This document shows positions 10,955 to 23,800 of a stretch of DNA of 64,000 nt, one piece after another. Position numbers and translations under genes: made by a program. The stretch is from Quercus robur. Lineage: Eukaryota > Streptophyta > Magnoliopsida > Fagales > Fagaceae. Position 1 is the stretch's first letter, and every line of letters starts with the position of its first letter. The stretch covers positions 33,854,001 through 33,918,000 of the forward strand of contig NC_065539.1 in assembly GCF_932294415.1 (NCBI RefSeq), in the 5' to 3' direction. The notes beneath the pieces were generated by a model. It was not told the DNA's origin and made no database searches. It saw only the letters and a program-made list of their open reading frames with translations.

Positions 10955-11690
10955 TTCATCCTTAGAGTATTCGCTTGTAAGGTTTCCACCTGTTCGGAGA
11001 TTTGAGTTTAACCGAGAATCAGGTTTCTGTCCTTAGGGATTTGTTTGTAAGGTTTCCACCTGCTCGGCGATTTTGATCGAGCCGAAGGTCAGGTTTCTGT
11101 CCTTAGAGATTTATTTGTAAGGTTTCCACCTGCTCAGCGATTTTGATCGGGTCGAGGGTCAGGTTTCTGTCCTTAGAGATTTATTTGTAAGGTTTCCACC
11201 TGCTCGGCGATTTGGATCGAGCCGAGAGTCAGGTTTCTGTCCTTAGAGATTTATTTGTAAGGTTTCCACCTACTCGGCGATTTTGATCGAGCCGAGGGTC
11301 AGGTTTCTGTCCTTAGAGATTTATTTGTAAGGTTTCCACCTGTTCGGCGATTTGGATCGAGCCGAGAGTCAGGTTTCTGTCCTTAGAGATTTATTTGTAA
11401 GGTTTCCACCTGCTCGGCGATTTTGATCGAGCCGAGGGTCAGGTTTCTGTCCTTAGAGATTTATTTGTAAGGTTTCCACCTGCTCGGCGATTTGGATCGA
11501 GCCGAGAGTCAGGTTTCTGTCCTTGGAGATTTGTTTGTAAGGTTTCCACCTGCTCGGCGATTTTGATCGAGCCGAGGGTCAGGTTTCTGTCCTTGGAGAT
11601 TTGTTTGTAAGGTTTCCACCTGCTCGGCGATTTGGATCGAATCGAGAGTCAGGTTTCCGTCCTTGGAGATTTGTTTGCAATTCTCTGGGT
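10955..11690. repeat. 70-bp tandem array with 140-bp higher-order period in element 1
   Basis: Ten copies of a 70-bp unit (core ttgtaaggtttccacctg then ctcggcgatttt) start at 10975, 11045, 11115, 11185, 11255, 11325, 11395, 11465, 11535 and 11605. From about 11185 on the units alternate strictly between two types, gattttgatcgagccgaggg and gatttggatcgagccgagag, so the working period is 140 bp. Units at the left edge are more diverged. The array sits between the convergent ends of gag-pol and the antisense gene. Plant Tat/Ogre elements are known to carry variable tandem repeats in this 3' untranslated region, and these can seed satellites. Confidence 0.93.
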
Positions 11691-11803
11691 GTGCGGTTAC
11701 GGAATCAAAAACAGCATATATATAAAAAAAAAATAAAAAAAAAAAAAAACGTTCATCATGCTCTTAATTTCAATGAAATACAAGTTCTGGCTTACACGGA
11801 TGA

Positions 11804-14800
11804 TCATGCATAGAATTTCTTCAAGTTGTTGGCGTTCCATGGTCGGGGGAGCGGCCTCTCGTCAAGGTCCTCCAAGTAGTAGGCCCCTGCACCCGCAATG
11901 GCTGTGACTCTATATGGCCCCTCCCAGGTTTGAGCAAGCTTCCCTGCAGCCACGTCCCGCATGTTCCCCACTACCCTTCTTAACACTAGTTCCCCGGCAC
12001 TGAATTCCCTCCCCCTTACATTTCGGTTGTATCTTTGGGCCAACTTCTGCTAATACTCGGCGAGCCGTACGGTCGCGGCCTCCCTGCATTCTTCTAGCCA
12101 ATCCAAATGCTCCATCATCAGGTCGGCGTTCTGGACGGGGTCAAACTCGGCGATCCTTGCACTACATAAGCTCACCTCGGTTGGTATCACTGCTTCTGCT
12201 CCGTATGTCAGAGAAAACGGGGTTTCCCCCGTGGATCTCCTAGCGGTCATGCGGTAAGCCCACAATACACTGGGTAGCTCCTCCACCCATCTTCCTTTCG
12301 CCCCATCCAACCTTCTCTTGAGCCCGTTCAAAATAGTCTTGTTTACTGCTTCAGCTTGGCCGTTGCTTTGTGGGTATGCCGGGGTTGAATACTTGTTCCT
12401 GATGCCGAGCTCACTGCAGAAGGTCCGAAAAGCGTTGCTGTCGAACTGTAGCCCATTGTCGGTTACAAGCGAATTCGGCACCCCAAACCTTGTAACTATG
12501 TTTTTCCATACAAACTTCTTCACGTCTGTATCCCGGATATTAGCCAAGGTTTCGGCTTCAGCCCACTTCGTAAAGTAGTCTACAACTACCAATACAAAAC
12601 GGTGGTTCCCCGTTGCTCGGGGGAATGGCCCGAGGATGTCAAGCCCCCATTGTGCGAACGGCCACGGGCTGCTGACAGGGTTTAGGTGTCCTGCAGGCTG
12701 ATGGATCATTGGGGCGTGCTTTTGACACTGTCCGCAGCTCCGAGCGTATTCAGCGGCATCCTTCTGCATCTGTGGCCACCAAAACCCCTGTGTCATCGCT
12801 CTGTGCGCTAAAGATCGTCCCCCAGCATGCCCGCCACACACTCCCTCATGTAGCTCGGTCAGAAGCTCTTTGACTTTTTCGGGATGTAGGCACAAGAGGT
12901 AAGGGCTTGCGAAGGATCTTTGGTACAACTTTCGATCCACAAAGAGCCAGTATCGGGGAGCCATCCGGCGAATCTTGTTGGCCTTAGCCTCATCCTTTGA
13001 AACTTTATCTTCGGTAAGGAAGTCTATGATCGGGTTCATCCAACATGGACCAGCCACTGCTACCTGCGCAACTTCTACTCCGGCCTGGTCGGGAACACTC
13101 TTCACATAGATGCTTGGCTCCCTTATAAGTTCTATCGTGATAAGCCGTGGCGTGTCCTCGGTGGCCGATGAGGCTAACGTGGCAAGAGAGTCAGCGTGCT
13201 TGTTTTGTGACCGAGCCACCTGGGATATCTTTAACGTTCCAAACTGACCGATAATCTGCTTTGCCGTACTTAGGCAAGCTTTCATTCGGGGGTCCCGAGC
13301 CTCGAAATCCCCTGTGATCTGATAAACGACCAGCCGAGAGTCTGAGTAAATCTCAACATCCTTCGCGCCCAGATGCAATACGGCCCTCAATCCGGCCAGT
13401 AGGGCCTCATACTTGGCTTCATTGTTCGAGGCTTTGAACCCCAATCTGAAGGAGTGTTCCAGTCGTATACCCTCAGGGGTGATTATGACAACACCAGCCC
13501 CGGCCCCCATAGCATTTGATGCACCGTCCACAAATACCCTCCACGGGCGAATCTCCGCACTACAGATTACCTTGCCTTCGTTCTTGGGTGTGAATTCTGC
13601 AATGAAATCAGCGAGAACCTGTCCCTTCACCGAGCTTCTAGGTCGGTATCTTATGTCAAACGATCCCAACCGAGTCCCCCATTTGGCAATCCGACCTGTG
13701 AAGTCCGATCTCTTTAACAGTGACTGCAAAGGATACTCGGTGAGGACGAACACCGTGTGTGCCTAGAAGTAATGTGGCAACTTCCTCGTGGCGTGCACCA
13801 GGGCTAAAACTAACTTCTCAAGGGGCAGGTACCTTGTCTCGGCGTCTACTAAGGTTTTGCTCACGTAATACACTGGCATTTGTACTCCCCGGTCCCTTAG
13901 TAACACAGCACTTACGGCATGTTCGATGACTGCAAGGTACATAAACAGATCCTCCCCGGGCTCCGGGGCCGTCAACCTCGGCGCCTCTGCCAAGTATTCC
14001 TTTAGCTCTCGAAAAGCCTCATCACAGCTCTCGTCCCATCGAAACCCCTTCCACTTTTTCAGAAGTTGATAAAACGACCGGCAGCGATCGGCAAACTTGG
14101 AGATAAATCGGTTCAGGGCGGCTAACATTCCAGTGAGCACTTGCACCTCTTTAGGATTACTTGGTGGTTTGAGGCGGTTCACGGCCTTTATTTGGTCGGG
14201 GTTAGCTTCTATCCCCCGAGTAGAGATCAGATATCCCAGGAACTTACCAGCCCCCACTCCGAAAGTGCACTTCTCGGCATTCAGGCGCAATTTGTGCCGT
14301 CGTAGTATCTCGAATACTCCCCGGAGGTCTTCGGTGTGCTGTGACTCAATTCTGCTTTTTACCACCATGTCGTCGATATAAACTTCAACCGTGCATCCAA
14401 TCTTTTCTCGGAACATTCTCATCATCATTCGCTGATACGTGGCCCCGGCGTTCTTCAATCCAAACGGCATGACCTCGTAGTGATAGTTTGCGTTCGGGGA
14501 GATAAATGCTGTCTTTTCTCGGTCTTCGGGCGCCAAGGCAATCTGGTGGTAGCCCTGGAAGGCGTCTAGGAAGCTCATCCTCGGGTGCCCGTATGTTGCA
14601 TCTACTAACTGATCAATCTTGGGCATCGGGAATGGGTCTTTGGGACATGCCTTGTTCAAGTCTGTGAAGTCCACACAAACTCTCCATTTGCCGTTCTTCT
14701 TCTTCACCACGACAGTGTTTGCCAACCACTTCGAGAAGAGTATCTCCTTTATGACTCCGGCCTCCCTCAGCCGTTGTACCTCCAGGTTTACTGCATCGAC

Positions 14801-17169
14801 GTGTTCTTTTGACGCTCTTCTTGGTTTCTGCTTCTTCGGGGGGAATAATGGATCCACATTGAGTCTGTGGACAATGAATTCGGGATCTACACCAGGCACT
14901 TCATACGGGTTCCATGCGAAGACATCTATGTTCTGCAACAGGAACAACAACATCTCTACCCTTTCCCGGTCATTCATGCTTGTACCTATCTGGAAATATC
15001 TGTCACTATCTGGAAGAATTCTTACCTTCAGCACCTCCTCGACGACGTCCGCCCCAGTTTCCCGAGGTTTCTGTAATTGCTATGCAGCCTCTTTCTCGGC
15101 GTGCTCAGCTTGACCGAGCTGTTCCTTTTCCCACCTGACCGCGGCTACAAGGCATTGCTTCGCCACCTGTTGGTTCCCCCTTACCTCTGTAACTCCATAC
15201 TCAGTAGGAAATTTTACTTTCACATGAAGGGTGGACGGAACAGCCCCCATGGCGTGAATCCATGGCCTCCCCAGGATTGCGGTGTAAGGTGCGAATGATC
15301 GGACTACTATGAATGTAACTATAACTCCCTTGCCTTCCATGTCCACTGGGAGAGAGATTTGCCCCTCGGGAATCACAACTCTCCCGTCAAACGAGACCAA
15401 TGGCGTGTCATACTTCGCCAAATCCTGGGTCTTTAACCCGAGCCCTTCGAAGAGGTCCGGGTACATGACGTCAGCCCCGCTACCTTGATCAATCATCACC
15501 CTCTTCACCAAGAATCCGCCTATCCGGGCTGTCACCACCAAAGCATCGTCGTGAGGTTGGATTGTCCCTTCCAAATCATCTTCTCCGAACAAGATGGCTA
15601 GCCATCCAACTTTCTTTTTCTTCTTGGATGATTCTCCCTCCGCGCAAGCCACTGTCATTACCCTTTTTGCCGCCGCTGCTCTTCTTGGTGCGGCATAGAT
15701 GACGTCGATTACCCCAGGGGTGGTGGAAGGGGGTTCCTTTTCTGTTGGGCGCCCTGCCCGGATTCTCGGTCAATGGAATCTGCTACAAACTCTTTCAGGT
15801 GCCCTGCCTTCACTAGCTGCCCGAGATGATCATTTAATACCCTACACTGCTCGGTGTTGTGCCCCTTGTCTCTGTGATAGGTGCAGTATAGGTTTTGGTT
15901 CCTCCGAGATGGGTCGCCCCCCATTTTGTTCGGTCATCTGAAGAATGGCTCGTTCCTGATCCGTTCCAAGATTTTGTGCACAGGCTCTTTAAACACCACA
16001 TTAACCCCTTCGATTTGCACCTCTGGTTCCTGCATTCTGAAGTCTCTTTTCGGCTTTGGCGGCAAAATGCTTTGCCGAGATCTCCCCGCAAAAGGAGCTT
16101 TCCCCCTGCTTTGCAGCCGGTCATCCTCTAGGCGTTTGTACTCCACAATGCGTCTCATCAGTTGCCTCATGTCCTCCGGGGGTCTTCTCGTCAGCGACTC
16201 CCGCAATTCAGAATCTTCGGGGAGCCCCATCCTGAAGGTGCTTGCCGCAATTTTCTCGTTTCCTCCACCAATCTCGTTGTAGAGTTCCCAATATCGGCTG
16301 GCATAACTTCGAAAGGTTTCCCCGACTCTCATTTTCATGGAAAGCAATGCGTCGACCGGCTGTTGTACTCGGCTGCATGTCACGAACCTGCTGCCGAATT
16401 CCTGAATCAGCTTGGCGAAGCTGTGTATAGAACCTTTCTGCAACCCATTGAACCATCTCAGTGCGGTAGAGCCGAGACTAGAGGGGAATACTTTACACAT
16501 CAATGCATCGTTGTGCGCATGCAAAGACATCATGTGGATGTAATGGCTGACATGTTCCACGGGGTCCGTCCTCCCTTCATACGAATTGAATGGCGGTCGC
16601 GTGAATCTGCTCGGCAGCGGGGCCCGTTCAATTTCATCGGAGAATGGAGACCGGGCCGCCATCCGCAAGGCTCGGCTCATGGCATCCACGGCAGCATTGT
16701 GGTGCAGTCATTCCTCCGGCGATTCTGATCCTTGGTCATCGTAACCATGTTACCGTGAGCGGTTTCGTTGATGACGTAGTCCCCGTGGTTGCCGGTGTGA
16801 CTCTTGGGAACGCGATCGGTCTCGGGATCGTTGCGTACTAGATCGGCTGGAGCCCTCACCCTGATTTCTCCTTTGCTGGGGGTTGCGATTCCTTTCATGT
16901 CGTCGATCCCTCGCTTCCAGCTCTAAATCCATTACCAGTCTGCGCAACCGCTCCAACTCTCGGTCTCTATTATCATGCTGCCGATGCGCCGAGACACCGG
17001 AAACCGTCCGGTGTGTCTAAGCCGACCCTTCTCCCAATCCGGACCTTTCCTCCCCCCTTGGTTGCTCCCTATCTTCCCGCCGTTTCTGCCTTCTCTCCCT
17101 CCACGTTGACCCCCGAGAAGATCCTATGGAGCCGCTCGGTGCACGCTCTCCTGAACGCTCCTCAGACAT
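11804..17169 (-). pseudogene. gag-pol: Element 1 gag-pol polyprotein, interrupted
   Basis: Read right to left, the frame gives a basic Arg-rich gag N-terminus (from ATG at 17167-17169), the retrotransposon gag core (16689-15934), a zinc-knuckle-like C-H-H-C motif (CTYHRDKGHNTEQC), an aspartic protease with DQGSGAD, RT with YIDD (about 14370-14380), a degenerate RNase H, and a second RNase H keeping D, E, D, D (FVDGAS, NNEAKYEA, SDS, HADS). Integrase follows with its HHCC zinc finger and D,D-35-E (WGLDILGPF, TDNG, NGQAEA), then a C-terminal domain with GPYRV. In-frame stops occur at 17017-17019, 16750-16752, 15931-15933, 15077-15079, 13763-13765 and 12050-12052. There is a 1-nt frameshift near 15712. 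Each block is otherwise well conserved, so the decay is recent. Confidence 0.93.
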
Positions 17170-17207
17170 TCCTTTCGTTTGAGTCTCAGTCGAGCCACGG
17201 CTTCGTA

Positions 17208-17232
17208 GGAGGGCCCCACGGTGGGCGCCAAT
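17208..17232 (-). other. Element 1 primer-binding site region
   Basis: Immediately inside the 5' LTR the minus strand reads ATTGGCGCCCACCGTGGGG. TGGCGCC, 2 nt from the LTR, is the usual start of a tRNA 3'-end complement. Element 2 has TTTGGCGCCATCTGTGGGG at the equivalent place. I cannot say which tRNA primes it. Confidence 0.65.
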
Positions 17233-17829
17233 TGTAGGAACCAAGTACAAGACTTCTGGGTCTTAGATCACTTGGGCTCACAATTTATTTGTAGTGGGCT
17301 TAAGGATTTCCTACAATGAGTCGTTCTCGGCAGAGAGACTCAAAGCAACACTCAGTTGATACTCTTTCCTTAACTGTTTTCTCTCAATTTTTCTGAACCC
17401 TTTCTTCTCCCAACTTTCTTCTATTTATAGCCAAGGTTAGTAGGGAGATTATGATTATAGCCACCGTTAGTGCTACTGAAAGTCCAATATTATCTGATTA
17501 AAGTGGATGTTTAGGTGAGAGGGCGGTGCAGCATTTATGATCTTGGAACTTGGCTCCATCTTGACCGATTATGTTCGGCAACTCAGTTCCCTGTGAATAT
17601 CACCTTTTCCCGGGAACAGTTCATACATTTGACCGGGAACGTTTGACCGATCACCTCTTGGAATTCAATACTCTACGCTTGTTTGTACATTAAGGAAGCT
17701 CCAAGAAGGGCGCAGGATAACTGGACCTTTCTGCTGGGCCTGTGCCCAAGGCCGGTATGGGACTCGGCCCAGGGCCTGTGTGGGACTGGGCCCAGGGCCT
17801 GTATGGGCCTAGGATCTCGGTGCCGTACA
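17233..17829 (-). repeat. Element 1 LTR, right copy (5' LTR in element sense)
   Basis: This 597-bp LTR is about 97.7% identical to the left LTR by eye and lacks one GC-rich 23-bp unit. The minus-strand TATA box CTATAAATAG at 17421-17430 should drive the genomic RNA of the element, with transcription starting some 30 bp to the left of it. Confidence 0.93.
17421..17430 (-). promoter_or_regulatory. TATA box in the 5' LTR of element 1
   Basis: CTATAAATAG on the minus strand is identical in both LTRs. It lies about 400 bp into the LTR and upstream of gag, which suits the U3 promoter of the element. Confidence 0.6.
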
Positions 17830-17859
17830 GTCACAATTTATCAAAAAGGGCAACTCTTA

Positions 17860-18353
17860 GCCCTTGTTTTGGAGGAGGGAATAGAATGGAATGGAAATGA
17901 ATGAAAAAATAATTTTAGAAAATTCTTCATTTCCCTTGTTTGGGAGTTTTAATGGAGGGAATGAAAAGTCAATTCCCTTATTTGGGAGTTTAAATGAGAG
18001 GGAATAGAATTGGTAGGAGGGAACATTCATTGCTCTCTATTTTCTTAAAATCTCAAATTTTCATTCCCCACGAAATTAGGAGTAATGGCAGAGAATGAAA
18101 TTAGATTTAATGAATTTTTTACTAAAACTTCCAAAATACCCTTATATATTCAACAATTTATTTTAAAATAGGGGTTTAATCGTAATATTGTCATAAAATG
18201 ATTCCATTCCATTTTCTCTATGTTATTCCCAAACATCCAATTAAGGTTACTTAATTCCATTCCATTCATTTCCCTTGCTTTAATACATTTTATTCATTTC
18301 CATTCCTTTGTGATCATTACATTCCACTCTCTTATGAACTCCCAAATGAAGCC
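17860..18353. mobile_element. Harbinger-like (Tourist-type) MITE
   Basis: The element is 494 bp and flanked by TTA on both sides (17857-17859 and 18354-18356), the target duplication typical of PIF/Harbinger. The ends are imperfect inverted repeats: GCCCTTGTTTTGGAGG on the left and GGCTTCATTTGGGAG as the reverse complement of the right. The interior is A/T and GGAATG-rich with no gene. It lies 30 bp outside element 1. Confidence 0.65.
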
Positions 18354-18356
18354 TTA

Positions 18357-20660
18357 GGTTATCTTGTATTAAGTATTAACAAGTTAATCAAACTTTAAAA
18401 TTCAATTAAGATGAGTTGATTTTTTTTTAATATATCATGAGAGCTTTGAAATTAAAATCCTTTTTCATTTATATTAGTGATTTTTTTATCATAATATTTC
18501 ATAAGTTTATAACGAGCCAACTTTGTTTCATATATAGCTTATGATGCATATTCTATAGTATAATTATTTTTTTCACATTTGTTTTTTCAAAAGTTTATCT
18601 ATGTTATGATGTATTAGTTAGTTGTATATCCTTGTCTTCTAAAAAAAAAATGTATGTATGTATGTTGGAGAATATAAGAAATTATTCCTCATATAGTAAT
18701 ATAAAATAATAATTAATTTAAGGTTGAATAGTTGTAAAAAGGTAAGTGATAGAAATTGAGGTGTGGATTACGCATTGCTCTCTTGAGGACGTTCATGCCT
18801 TTTTGGTAAAATTACTAGTAGAAACTAGAAAGAGATTCAGATTATTAACATTTCCTCCCTCATTTGGATCAAAATCTTTTAGAATTTTTAGAGTAATTTA
18901 TCTTGTAGGTCTCTTTAAATCCTCACATTCCTTTTACAATTAAAAGGAATTAAAGTCATCAAGTTTGAGTTTTGTAAGTATTATTTTATGAATATGTTAG
19001 TGGAATGATGAGGTGACATAATTTTAGCATTTTGCCATAAATTGAAGGTGGAGATTTAAAGGACTTGTCATGTTAGAATACTTTAATAAGTTTTAAAATA
19101 TATTGATCCCACGTAGGAGCGGACGTTATAGGTTAAAATGATCTAAAAAAAAAAAATCTACAAAATATAACGCCTCTTATGCATAGGAAATATAAAATAA
19201 ATTTTTAACATTTTATGAGTAATAAAATGTAAGGAAGACATCATTATAGAAACTAGCTTATAACTCCATGCATATACCCATACACTTAAAGATATACAAT
19301 AAAATACATAATATAATATATATATATATATATATAATTTAAATACTAATGATAGTCATTTTTATATTTTGTTAACTCTTTAAAATATTTTGTAAGGATA
19401 TTATAAGATATAAAATGTAAATTTTCCATTTAAAAAAAAATATTGTGAAGCATTTTTTTATTATTTTTTATTTTTTACAATTCATTTATTCTAAATTCTT
19501 TTGGTTTTTGTACTTTTTTTTTTTGTTGAGAAGGTTGGTTTTTGTACTTAATAATTCACTTGAATAAATATTTATGATGTGGTCCCACATTTGATTCTAA
19601 AATTAAGAAAAAAAACATTTTAATAATAAATAATTTAGGACACAGGGCGTAAAATTGGAACTGTAATTTAGAATTCTAATTTGAGTTTATTTCAACTTTA
19701 CTTATTAGTATACATATAGACAAGCTTATGAAAAAGCTTGCATTTTAAGTGATGGAGAAAGACTTTTCGTTCATGTGTGATTTGTAAGCCTAGCCAGTGA
19801 AATATTGTTCAATACTCTAGGAGGAGCAATGTTGGCTCCTCTCACTTTAGCAATTAGAAATTTTTTGTAATTATTTTTTGTGACTCTAGAATTATTGCAA
19901 ATTTTTTCATGTTTTATGTCATTTTAATTAGTGGGTCCCATAATTTACACATAACAATAATAAATTATACTTAATGCTATTGTAAGGCACTAAAACCACC
20001 ACTATCTTTTTTTTCTCTTCCGTCTCCTGGCTTTTTACGATTCCAAACTTTGGAATTTTGTTATAAATCCAAAATTTAAATACTCATAAGAGTAGGAAAA
20101 AAAAAAGCTGAGTTCTATATTTTTTGAGAGCAATCAAGGAAAGTGAACGTATTTTATATATTCTTAACCCTTTTAGATTGACAAAATATTACAATTTACA
20201 TTATATTAGATTTTGTTTGACATTTATATTAATTTATAATTATTTATTTATTTTGTTATTAATATTGACTAATATTTTTTTAATTAGTTTTGTTTTTAAT
20301 TTTGCCTGTCTAAATTAAAATTCTAGCTCTGTCATTGGTTTAATTCGTTCAAAAATAATGATATCACATTATTTTTATATAATAAAAAAACTCTAAATAG
20401 TTTATTGAGTTATGTAAAAGAATAGCTTGATGTAATTTTTTTTCGTTATATATGAGAAGATGATATATATTATGTTTTATATATAAGTGATATATATTTA
20501 TAGATACGATAGAATTTTAACTTATGGTATTCTTTCCATGATAAATACTCTTTATCATCAAGTCAAAACACTAATTAAGCTAACTAGAATCTTAGGTCTC
20601 TTTTGACCACAAATAACTCTATTTTTTTTTTTTGGTTTCCCACCGTGTTTCTTCAAGGCC
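18357..20660. other. AT-rich intergenic DNA
   Basis: No gene, RNA or clear element recognised. Contains a TATG microsatellite near 18650-18665, a TA run at 19315-19337 and poly-T at 19519-19530. Open frames are short and of low-complexity composition. Confidence 0.5.
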
Positions 20661-20669
20661 TTCAACTAA

Positions 20670-20845
20670 AGACTAATTATTGTTCGTGCCGGGTGGACCC
20701 ACGAAGGGGGTAAAGCACTGGTCCAAGAAATTCTTTTCAAAGTGCAGGTAGCAGGACTCGAACTGGTCCAAGAAATTCTTTTCAAAGTGCAGGTAGCAGG
20801 ACTCGAACTAGAGAGCACACCTAATCAAACCCAGTACAAACACAA
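20670..20845 (-). mobile_element. tRNA-derived SINE fragment with a 45-bp internal duplication
   Basis: On the minus strand the sequence contains AGTTCGAGTCCTGCTACC twice. This resembles the RNA polymerase III B box (GGTTCGANNCC). The two copies are exactly 45 bp apart (repeats from 20717 and 20762), and the whole intervening unit is duplicated perfectly. The tRNA-like B box with a downstream unrelated body suits a plant SINE. The A box and 3' tail are not clear. Confidence 0.5.
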
Positions 20846-23800
20846 ATAACTCTATTACTTAAGGTAACTAAAACTCACTGTTTATATATATTTATTGATA
20901 TATTTAATTTCTGTACTTGAAATTCTTCCACTACATTTTGATAAGTTATTTTAATAATCACATAGGATAAAAAAACAATTTTTTTTGAAACCATCTAAAA
21001 GTATGGTTCCACCGAAAAAAAAAGTATGGTCCCACAAAAGAACGAAGGACATACCAGGATGACGAATATAAACGCCCGTGCATCACCTCAAAAAGTAATA
21101 GCTTTCCTGTTAATAAAAAATTAAAAATCAACCAAAAGGCAACATTACTGTTCTGTATTAGATCATGATGAGGTGTTATGTTATACGACAGACCTTGCGA
21201 GCAATATTATTATTTGAACGGCAATGAATGCAGCAAAGCAAAGGCAGATAGATATTTTTAAGGGTCGGTCAGCTTTCTCAGTAGTCAGTTCAGCTGGATT
21301 TGGATTAGTGATCTCATGGTTGTAATGCAGAAAACACCTCCACCTTTTTTGAATTTGCGACTTTTGACTGATCAATTTCTCTCTTCGCGTTGACCGTAGC
21401 TATCAAGGCCGGTTAAAAGTTAATTATATAATTTAAGATGATATTAAGATCAGAATTGAAATAAGTATGCATGATTCCTGTACCCAATCAAAATTTGTGT
21501 CAACTTGATTCTCTTTGACTGTACCTGTCAAATATGTTCAAAAAGACCACAGAAAACCATTGTTAATGGTGCCTACTAATCGGGACCTAATTTTTTTGTT
21601 ACACAGATTGTTTGCTACACCATGAGGATATATTGATGGAGTTTAAGCGTTGACGGTGGTCTTCAAAATTTCCAAATCCAAAATTCAAACATGCATTATG
21701 ACAAATCCACAAATTCTATCTCCAATCTCCATATGCAAATGCAATAACAAATGACAATGTGCATTTGTTGTTTTTATTCCTTTGTGCAACCTACCCTAGC
21801 AACTAGAGTTTACTTTAGCCAACTTCACCTATATACAGACTTGGACCTTCACCTTCTTCAAACCCCTTCGTGTGAGTGTCTGTGTGTATGGTTTTGATTT
21901 GTTGTTTTTGACTTCCCCTTTTAAACCATATTCTAATTTTTCTTGGACAAGAAAATAAGTGCAAGCTTTTCTTAACTGAAAGCTCAGTCCATGACATATC
22001 AACTTATCAAGCAGTAATTGTGGTAAAATGTAATCTTTTTTTCCTTGAAGAACATCACCTAAGATCATTGATTGATAAATTATGATTAGAAAAGCATTTA
22101 AAGAAGAAGAAGAAGAAGAAGTAAAAGCTGGAAGCAATAAACAAGTACATTAATTAGCAAAGTTTCCTAATTTTGCAAAATTCACATAAGTTGTGTTAAT
22201 TGGATTGCAAGTCGGATCAAGTTCGGGTCAAAAACATGTTATCCTAAATGGGTTGCAAGCAGATTAGGTCAATTGGCTTACAAGTCGGGTTAATTGAGTT
22301 ATGGGTTGATTAGTATTTTTTCACATACAAAAAAATAATAAAATAATCATAATAAATATGATCATATTGTCTTTATCTTTCTTTCAATACAAATAAGAGA
22401 ACAAATACTGAATACCCAAAAATAAAATTTAAATAATACATCAATTCTTAAGTTTGCACAATTAGTAGTTTACTAATAATATTATCACCATAAACAAAGG
22501 AAAAAAGCAATTATTTTGTTTTAGTCACTATATATACTAAATGTCATAGACTAATACTAAAATTTGATTCAAAAGCAATTGTGTTTATAGGAATGCTTAA
22601 TAAATTGCTTGTCACTAAAGTGATTTCAAAAAACTGAATGTAATTCTATTTATTTCAAAGTTCTATTTTGAAAAAAAAAAAAAAAAAAAAATGGAACAAG
22701 TAGGATTGAGTTAGGTACGAGACGACCCGGAATGTCAATTGATCAGGCATGGATTGACCTGTTTTTCCTATGGGTTCGGGTCTAATTTCGTTGGGTCTAT
22801 CTACTGCTAATACCGTTCTTAGCTTCTTTTTTCTTTTTCTTTTTTTCTTTTTTCTTTTTTCTTTTTTTTTTTCAATATGGAAATATATTTTGTCAACTTG
22901 TTATATCCTGTGAAAATTAAAGTTTGCAAATTATTGAAGAAGTAATTTTAAAATTATATCTTGTGACATACAACAAAAAATGGGTCTAGATGATATGATA
23001 CTATTTACAGGAGTATGCAATAAATCCTTTCCTATTTATAATTGTTTTGATATGGAATTCAAGCTTAACAATGATGATTACTTTTATGATGCTCTATGTT
23101 TTTTTTGTTAGAATCTCACTTTCCTCCACCTCACTGTCTATCTATCGAAAACATAGGTGTTTTTGAATGATATTGAATCATTTTTTTTTTTAATACAAAA
23201 TATGAAAATCAAATTAGTGATTTTAGCTTTCAGCAGGTGAAAAAAGGGAATTCCAAGCCAAGTTTCTTTTAATGGAAGAATTAGATAATATCATTGAGTT
23301 ATAAGATTTTTAGTAAAAATACAGTGAAATATAAAGTAACAATTTGTAGTAGAAGTTTCTATTAAATAAATACGAGTCTAATTTTTTTTTTTCCCAATTT
23401 CAAAACAAAATGATGATTATCATTTATCATATGTACACTATCTACATCAAAAACTTTAGAAACAGAGTGCTAACCAAACTTCTTGTCGTCCAAAAGATCT
23501 TCAATGCTTAGGCTGTTGAGCACTACCGACCAATCCAACTGTCTCGTATGAGTTCAACAGAGTATAATATGATTAAATTAAGTAAAAGTGTTAGAGCTCC
23601 AGGAGATGGCATAATTTAATGTTCTTTCATCCTAATTTCTCACTTAACATTGCACCAATTTGAGAGCCGATTTCAAGCTAGTACTTCCTTAAATTTTCTT
23701 TGACCAGCTATCCATATCAATGCCATTCTGAGCAAACTTTTTTGACTCAAGAGTATAAGGATTGTGCTCCAATTCTGGTCAAGCAGTCAACCCGCAAGTT

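Larger units (their letters stand above)
7156..17829 (-). mobile_element. Element 1: complete Tat-lineage Ty3/gypsy LTR retrotransposon (defective)
   Basis: The element is 10.67 kb long and bounded by LTRs at 7156-7774 and 17233-17829. A perfect 5-bp target duplication, GTCAC, lies at 7151-7155 and 17830-17834. Transcription of gag-pol runs right to left. Internal order on the minus strand is 5' LTR, a TGGCGCC primer-binding site, gag, protease, RT, RNase H, a second RNase H, integrase, a 70-bp tandem array, an opposite-strand gene, a purine-rich tract and the 3' LTR. The second RNase H before integrase and the antisense gene near the 3' LTR place it in the plant Tat lineage. The LTRs differ at about 14 substitutions by eye (near 2.3%) plus a repeat-unit indel, so the insertion is fairly young. 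It is non-autonomous: gag-pol has many in-frame stops. Confidence 0.95.

Noticed and set aside
10955-11690. CRISPR-like array of evenly spaced repeats
   Set aside because: The whole 70-bp unit is repeated with no variable spacers, and the setting is a plant retrotransposon. It is an ordinary tandem array.
15077-15079. TAG between protease and RT of element 1 as a programmed readthrough site
   Set aside because: Element 2 has no stop at this place, and element 1 has at least five other stops, so decay is the simpler explanation.
20760-20815. Possible tRNA gene on the minus strand (GTTCGAGTCC)
   Set aside because: Only a B box, duplicated, without a cloverleaf.
21181-21375. 64-codon minus-strand frame with a hydrophobic segment
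   Set aside because: No homology recognised, no promoter or splice context; may be chance in AT-rich DNA.
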